DNA of 64,000 nucleotides from Peptoniphilus equinus (GTDB taxonomy: Bacteria; Bacillota; Clostridia; Tissierellales; Peptoniphilaceae): contig NZ_CP115667.1 in NCBI RefSeq assembly GCF_027921445.1, forward strand, positions 1,116,001-1,180,000, read 5' to 3'. Under the pieces are notes generated by a model. It was not told the origin of the DNA. It did not search any database and saw nothing but the letters and a program-made list of their open reading frames with translations. Both the position numbers and the translations under genes were made by a program. Shown in pieces: positions 60,598 through 64,000 of the stretch (the stretch's first letter is position 1; every line of letters starts with the position of its first letter).

Positions 60598-61907
60598 AGT
60601 TCCTCCCATGATATTCTAACTAAATCGGATGCGCTCACATCCTCACTGTCATAACCTGCCGCCTTGCGATAGGGTACCACCCAGATAATACCGGATTCAT
60701 CACAAAGAAGCGGTACACGATCGCGCATTCTTCGCGGTATTTTTTCATCTATAAAATACTCTTTAAGCTTCTTTGTACCTACCATACCCTTCGGGTGAAA
60801 GCGGTCTTTCGGTCTGCGATTTCTCACGACCAGATCACCATGGATTTTGGCCTTTGCTATCACAACAACAGGCTGCGTCTCATTGTCCTGCACCGCGGAC
60901 TCCAGTTCCTCGACGGTAAAGACCCCGAACGGTGTGTCGTTGCGTCCCATGACCAAATGCGTCTCAACCGGTACCGCATCACGCCGCAGACGAAGTACGC
61001 CGCCGTCGCTGTCAAAGACCGTGCCGCTTATGGTGAGCGATTTCGCTCGTCTTACAGCATTCACCGCCGCATCCATCTGCATCTTGCCCAGGTCTTCCGT
61101 TAAATTGAACTGCTTAAAATAGGCTCGAAGCACCAAAGACAAAAAATAATCATCGTCGATCTCGATGTCAAGCTCCCCCTCACGCTCATGGGCTTTGAGA
61201 TAGCCATTCACATGCGCTGCGATATAATTTTCATTTTGCCGGGCCAATTCGCCCAGGCGAAGAATCGCCTCGTCAACAGAACTATTGTAACAACTTTTTA
61301 GGTGGGGTAAAAGCTCAAGACGTAATTTATTTCGCGTGTAGTGCGTTTCAAAGTTGGTCTCATCGGTACAATAAGCTATACCTTCATCGTTCAGATACGT
61401 TTCAATGGCAGCTCGAGAGATGTTGAGCATCGGCTTGTAGCGATTTCCCAAGACGTCGTACATACCGCCGAGTCCTGTGAGGCCTGTACCTCGAAGCATG
61501 CGAAAGAGGATGGTCTCCACCTGATCGTCTCGGTTGTGCGCCGTGAAGATTTTTCCACCCAGTTCATTAAAAAATGCATAGCGTACCGATCTGCCCATGG
61601 TTTCAACACTCTTGCCTGCATCTCCAGCCATTGTCGCCACATCACTATATTTCACATAGCAATCAAGATCCATGGCGTGAGCGACAGCTTGCACAAATTT
61701 GGCGTCCTCATCGGCTGAAAGCCGTAACCCGTGATGTACGTGAGCCACCTTCAGTGTAAACGGCACCAGATCCTGATAGGCCTTGAGATTACAGAGCAGA
61801 AACATACTGTCTGCACCGCCTGACACTGCAGCCACTACTGTATCTCCCGCCTCGATCATATGATGGGTGATTAAATTGTCCAAAAAGCCTTGATGCAGTC
61901 TCACCAT
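60594..61907 (-). CDS. tilS: tRNA(Ile)-lysidine synthetase
   Basis: 437 residues from ATG 61907 ('MVRLHQGFLDNLI'), behind GAAGGAGA. The N-type ATP pyrophosphatase motif 'AVSGGADSMFLL' lies near 25-36, 'HVHHGLRLSADEDA' near 55, 'TAHNRDDQVETILFRMLRGTGLTGL' near 126-150, and the C-terminal TilS substrate-binding domain (about 355-430, 'VVRNRRPKDRFHPKGM'). It converts C34 of tRNA-Ile(CAU) to lysidine so it reads AUA. Essential. Coupled with hpt. Confidence 0.95.
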   Translation of the reverse strand: MVRLHQGFLDNLITHHMIEAGDTVVAAVSGGADSMFLLCNLKAYQDLVPFTLKVAHVHHGLRLSADEDAKFVQAVAHAMDLDCYVKYSDVATMAGDAGKSVETMGRSVRYAFFNELGGKIFTAHNRDDQVETILFRMLRGTGLTGLGGMYDVLGNRYKPMLNISRAAIETYLNDEGIAYCTDETNFETHYTRNKLRLELLPHLKSCYNSSVDEAILRLGELARQNENYIAAHVNGYLKAHEREGELDIEIDDDYFLSLVLRAYFKQFNLTEDLGKMQMDAAVNAVRRAKSLTISGTVFDSDGGVLRLRRDAVPVETHLVMGRNDTPFGVFTVEELESAVQDNETQPVVVIAKAKIHGDLVVRNRRPKDRFHPKGMVGTKKLKEYFIDEKIPRRMRDRVPLLCDESGIIWVVPYRKAAGYDSEDVSASDLVRISWEEL

Positions 61908-61952
61908 GTCTCCTTCTCTCTTCTTAACCGACATACCGTCGTCAATAAAAAA

Positions 61953-61971
61953 AGGTCATCACTGATGACCT
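61953..61971 (-). terminator. Terminator of the rlbA-divIC-yabR unit
   Basis: Minus-strand AGGTCATC-AGT-GATGACCT followed by TTTTTTTA. The left arm begins in the yabR stop codon. It separates yabR from tilS. Confidence 0.88.
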
Positions 61972-62359
61972 AGCGGCGGCGTCCTGTCCCCATTTTAGCA
62001 TTTTGCCTTGAGCGTGCAGCCTCATATTTTTCGTTCGAATCTTTTAAAAATTTGGAGAGCTTATCCTCAAATGAAAGGTCTTTTTTCTCAGGTTTCGTCA
62101 ACGTCACCTCAACGGGTTTCGTCGTTTTGGGAAGTGCTTCTTTTATGGATAAATCAATTTTCCCGTCTTTCATAGACAGCACCTTGACCTGGACTTTTTG
62201 ACCCTTTTCCAAATGGTCACTTACCTTTTCCACATAAGAGTCTGAAATTTGTGAGATGTGTACCAATCCGCTCTTGTCCTCCGGCAGATTGATAAACGCA
62301 CCAAACTTCATAATATTGGATACTTCCCCTTCAACAATTTGGCCGACAGCTAGTGCCAT
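61970..62359 (-). CDS. yabR: S1 RNA-binding domain protein (YabR-like)
   Basis: 129 residues. The N-terminal S1 domain (about 1-70) has 'VGQIVEGEVSNIMKFGAFINLPEDKSGLVHISQISDSYV'. A Lys-rich unstructured tail follows (75-129). YabR proteins are general RNA-binding factors found next to divIC. The start codon overlaps the divIC stop (TAATG). Confidence 0.92.
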   Translation of the reverse strand: MALAVGQIVEGEVSNIMKFGAFINLPEDKSGLVHISQISDSYVEKVSDHLEKGQKVQVKVLSMKDGKIDLSIKEALPKTTKPVEVTLTKPEKKDLSFEDKLSKFLKDSNEKYEAARSRQNAKMGTGRRR

Positions 62360-62667
62360 TAACTATTTCCCTCCTGATCCTTTCTCATATCATTTTTAGC
62401 TCTATCTATGTAGACAATCTCTCTTGGCTTAACCATGCCCAAATCTTCTCGTGCCACTTTTTCGACAAACTCCAGGGAGTCCTTTTCCCCAATTTCCTTT
62501 TCCAATTGGGCGATCTCCTGCTTCAAAGCTTGGGCTTCAGCCTTAACTTCTGCAAGCTCCTGTATTTTTTCATTTTTCTCCCGAGATATCACACTGAAAT
62601 TATAAGCGCCATAAATGACAACCAAGGTGATAATCACAAGATAAACGATTGGCGTTCTACGTCGCAC
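62359..62667 (-). CDS. divIC: Septum formation initiator DivIC/FtsB-like
   Basis: 102 residues, GTG start behind GGAGG. One membrane helix at about 7-26 ('IVYLVIITLVVIYGAYNF') is followed by a leucine-rich coiled coil (32-65, 'KIQELAEVKAEAQALKQEIAQLEKEI'). The C-terminal 'FVEKVAREDLGMVKPREIVYI' is the DivIC/FtsB signature. Part of the divisome complex with FtsL and DivIB. Located between rlbA and yabR, as in other Firmicutes. Confidence 0.92.
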   Translation of the reverse strand: MRRRTPIVYLVIITLVVIYGAYNFSVISREKNEKIQELAEVKAEAQALKQEIAQLEKEIGEKDSLEFVEKVAREDLGMVKPREIVYIDRAKNDMRKDQEGNS

Positions 62668-62680
62668 AAAAACCTCCGGA

Positions 62681-62923
62681 TTAATCTAAAATCTTGTAGA
62701 GACTGTCCGCCTCATCTTTTTTCACATGGTCTTTAATATCCAGCACTTCAATCCGTCGTGTTGATGTGCCGAACTCAATGGTTAAAAGGTCGCCCGCCTC
62801 AACCTCCGCAGAAGGCTTGGCCACTTTCCCGTTGATGGTAATGTGTCCTCCTTCCGCCGCCATCTTGGCGACACTGCGGCGGACAATAATTCGGGACACT
62901 TTTAAAAATTTATCAAGTCGCAT
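62681..62923 (-). CDS. RNA-binding S4 domain protein (YabO/RlbA, Hsp15-like)
   Basis: 80 residues forming one S4 domain: 'MRLDKFLKVSRIIVRRSVAKMAAEGGHITINGKVAKPSAEV' in 1-41, then 'GDLLTIEFG'. Homologues (RlbA/RqcP) act with RqcH on obstructed 50S subunits to tag stalled nascent chains with alanine. Assignment to RqcP rather than another Hsp15-like protein is from position next to divIC and hup. It is 13 bases upstream of divIC. Confidence 0.88.
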   Translation of the reverse strand: MRLDKFLKVSRIIVRRSVAKMAAEGGHITINGKVAKPSAEVEAGDLLTIEFGTSTRRIEVLDIKDHVKKDEADSLYKILD

Positions 62924-62931
62924 AATAAAAA

Positions 62932-62948
62932 TGGGAGCTACGCTCCCA
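62932..62948 (-). terminator. Terminator of hup
   Basis: Minus-strand TGGGAGC-GTA-GCTCCCA followed by TTTTTATT. It lies 6 bases after the hup stop and before the rlbA start; probably partial readthrough into rlbA. Confidence 0.8.
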
Positions 62949-62953
62949 AAGAT

Positions 62954-63241
62954 TTACTTGTTGTTTTTATTTACAGCTTCTTTAAGAGCTTTTCCAGCGC
63001 GGAATACTGGAGCATTGGATTTAGGAATCTTGATAACTTCTTCAGGATTTCTTGGGTTTCTGCCTTCTCTTGCTTTTCTTTCTCTCACTTCGAAGGTACC
63101 GAAGCCGACAAGTTGAACTTTTTCGCCATCAAGTAATGCTTCTTGTACAGATTCTAAAAAGGCATTTAATGCCATTTCAGCGTCTTTTTTCTTAAGATTG
63201 CTCTTTTCTGAAATGCTTGCTACTAATTCTGATTTGTTCAC
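62954..63241 (-). CDS. hup: DNA-binding protein HU
   Basis: 95-codon class protein starting with GTG at 63241 ('VNKSELVASISEKSN'), with AAGGAGG upstream; the frame continues to 63268 but without SD. HU signature: 'KLVGFGTFEVRERKAREGRNPRNPEEVIKIP' region near 43-72, with the basic arm and Pro for DNA kinking, ending 'VFRAGKALKEAVN'. A nucleoid-associated dimer. Visibly AT-richer than its neighbours, as often in highly expressed genes. Confidence 0.95.
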   Translation of the reverse strand: MNKSELVASISEKSNLKKKDAEMALNAFLESVQEALLDGEKVQLVGFGTFEVRERKAREGRNPRNPEEVIKIPKSNAPVFRAGKALKEAVNKNNK

Positions 63242-63300
63242 AATAATCCTCCTTGTATGTCTTGTCAAATTTAAGTTCTACTCTGAATAAGACTACAGTT

Positions 63301-63306
63301 ATTATA
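63301..63306 (-). promoter_or_regulatory. -10 box of the hup promoter
   Basis: Minus-strand TATAAT at 63301-63306, about 60 bases before the GTG start codon of hup. I see no convincing -35 at 16-18 bases. Confidence 0.6.
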
Positions 63307-63354
63307 CCTTATGCATCGGTATCTTTCTAGCAAAATCTTTAAAAAAATGGCTAT

Positions 63355-64000
63355 TTATGGGATTTTTCTCGAAAGTAGATCCCAACTTTCGCTGAGAAAT
63401 TGCTCGCCCGTCCGGTCCATTTCCACAAGCTCCACAAGCGCTTTTAGAAAGCTGTCTTCAATGCTGTCTCCCAAAGCGGCTTTCACGACTTGTGGATTGC
63501 TTTCTTTTAACTTGCCAATAAGGCTTCCGAGAGTAGTGCCGCCGGACTTCGGTACAACGAGCACGCAGCGATGGTTGTAATCCTGTCTGTCAATGAGATA
63601 TATCGGCAGTTTTTTGACTTCCTCCGTCTCGAGTCCCGCATCTCTCACATAGTAGACTTCATAGTCATCCGAATAGATTTCACTTAGGGCGAGCTTCATC
63701 GCCACCGCCGTACGCAGATTATAGACCTGAGTAATGCAGATGTCCATTCGAGGATCCACCTGCTCCGGTGTAAAGTCGTCGCCGTCGATAAGAATAAATC
63801 CTTTGGACGGATCGATGTGTACGGCGTTAAAGACCGGTTCCAAAAAGCTTACCCCCGCTACGAGATGGAGCGCCACACCTTCCTCGATGAGGAGACGTAC
63901 GGTTTTTTCCGCTACCATGGGCGAACCCGGCACAAAGTAGTTGACCGTAGCATCGCGCCCCGCCTCAATCAAGCGCTCAACAATGGTACGATAGACGCTG
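63355..64000 (-). CDS. YabN-like SAM-dependent (tetrapyrrole-type) methylase domain protein, partial
   Basis: At least 215 residues; the frame is open to the window edge, so the 5' end is missing. Visible family features: 'YFVPGSPMVAEKTVRLLIEEGVALHLVAGVSFLEPVF' near the start of the visible part (pattern as in YabN/tetrapyrrole methylases), and 'IYLIDRQDYNHRCVLVVPKSGGTTLGSLIGKL' near the end. In Bacillus-type YabN a MazG pyrophosphohydrolase domain follows. Here the gene ends ('LLSRKIP') without it. It lies 40-100 bases upstream of the hup promoter, the same neighbourhood as in other Firmicutes. Confidence 0.75.
   Translation of the reverse strand, partial: SVYRTIVERLIEAGRDATVNYFVPGSPMVAEKTVRLLIEEGVALHLVAGVSFLEPVFNAVHIDPSKGFILIDGDDFTPEQVDPRMDICITQVYNLRTAVAMKLALSEIYSDDYEVYYVRDAGLETEEVKKLPIYLIDRQDYNHRCVLVVPKSGGTTLGSLIGKLKESNPQVVKAALGDSIEDSFLKALVELVEMDRTGEQFLSESWDLLSRKIP

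Overview
The window looks like a chromosomal segment of a low-to-mid GC Gram-positive anaerobe (Firmicutes/Clostridia; perhaps a non-sporulating anaerobic coccus of the Peptoniphilaceae type, but I cannot fix the genus). The evidence is the gene set and order: a ctsR-mcsA-mcsB-clpC-radA operon, a yabN-hup-rlbA-divIC-yabR-tilS-hpt-ftsH cluster, CarD, YacL-type PIN/TRAM, RlmD and CvfB. The sporulation genes that normally sit inside the second cluster (yabP, yabQ, spoIIE) are missing. Two sequence textures are obvious by eye: about 1-25.2 kb is very AT-rich, and from 25.2 kb on the DNA is much more GC-rich with different codon choice.

Region A (1-16.2 kb) is acquired DNA. A type II toxin-antitoxin pair sits at the left edge. 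It is followed on the minus strand by the early/replication block of a prophage or phage-like element: sigma-like factor, DUF2800, DUF2815, family A DNA polymerase, Rha, D5/P4-type primase-helicase, YozE-like protein, VRR-NUC nuclease, SNF2 helicase, DUF1492. No integrase, terminase, capsid or tail gene is inside the window. Two leaders in this block (6807-6866 and 11153-11215) share a two-hairpin RNA motif with an identical apical loop and compensatory stem changes. To the right is a plus-strand operon at 12203-15788 that I read as an ABC three-component (ABC-3C) conflict/defence system: effector-side protein, middle component, DUF3732-type ATPase with a CPFC hook, then an XRE regulator and a truncated last gene. 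The region ends at a 19-codon relic of a foreign rlmD 3' end (16113-16172). The 3' end of rlmD (rum) is a known insertion site for phages and ICEs, and an intact but different rlmD lies at 25.2 kb.

Region B (16.3-25.1 kb) is a minus-strand, AT-rich transporter island: response regulator, sensor kinase, ABC ATPase, large FtsX-type permease, small membrane protein, wreck of an exporter ATPase gene, second ABC ATPase, BceB-like permease, wrecked small membrane gene and a second copy of the small membrane protein. It resembles antimicrobial-peptide sensing/resistance modules and carries a 130-bp, ~97% identical direct repeat within the two small membrane genes.

Region C (25.2-64 kb) is core chromosome: topB-orf-cvfB-rlmD; a 5'-nucleotidase-like phosphoesterase; a DUF503-nth-vanW operon; the CtsR regulon operon with a near-consensus CtsR box; cyclophilin, map, a radical SAM gene that looks leaderless, a Zn/Cd P-type ATPase with a strong promoter and an ArsR-like operator, nitroreductase, PAP2, a UvrD-like helicase, mgtE, an S66 peptidase, a glutathione-S-transferase-like protein, pyrF-pyrE, prfB with its programmed +1 frameshift, the YacL-type protein, carD, zupT, ftsH-hpt-tilS and the divIC/hup cluster up to the right edge, where a yabN-like gene runs off the window. 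No rRNA, tRNA or CRISPR array was seen.
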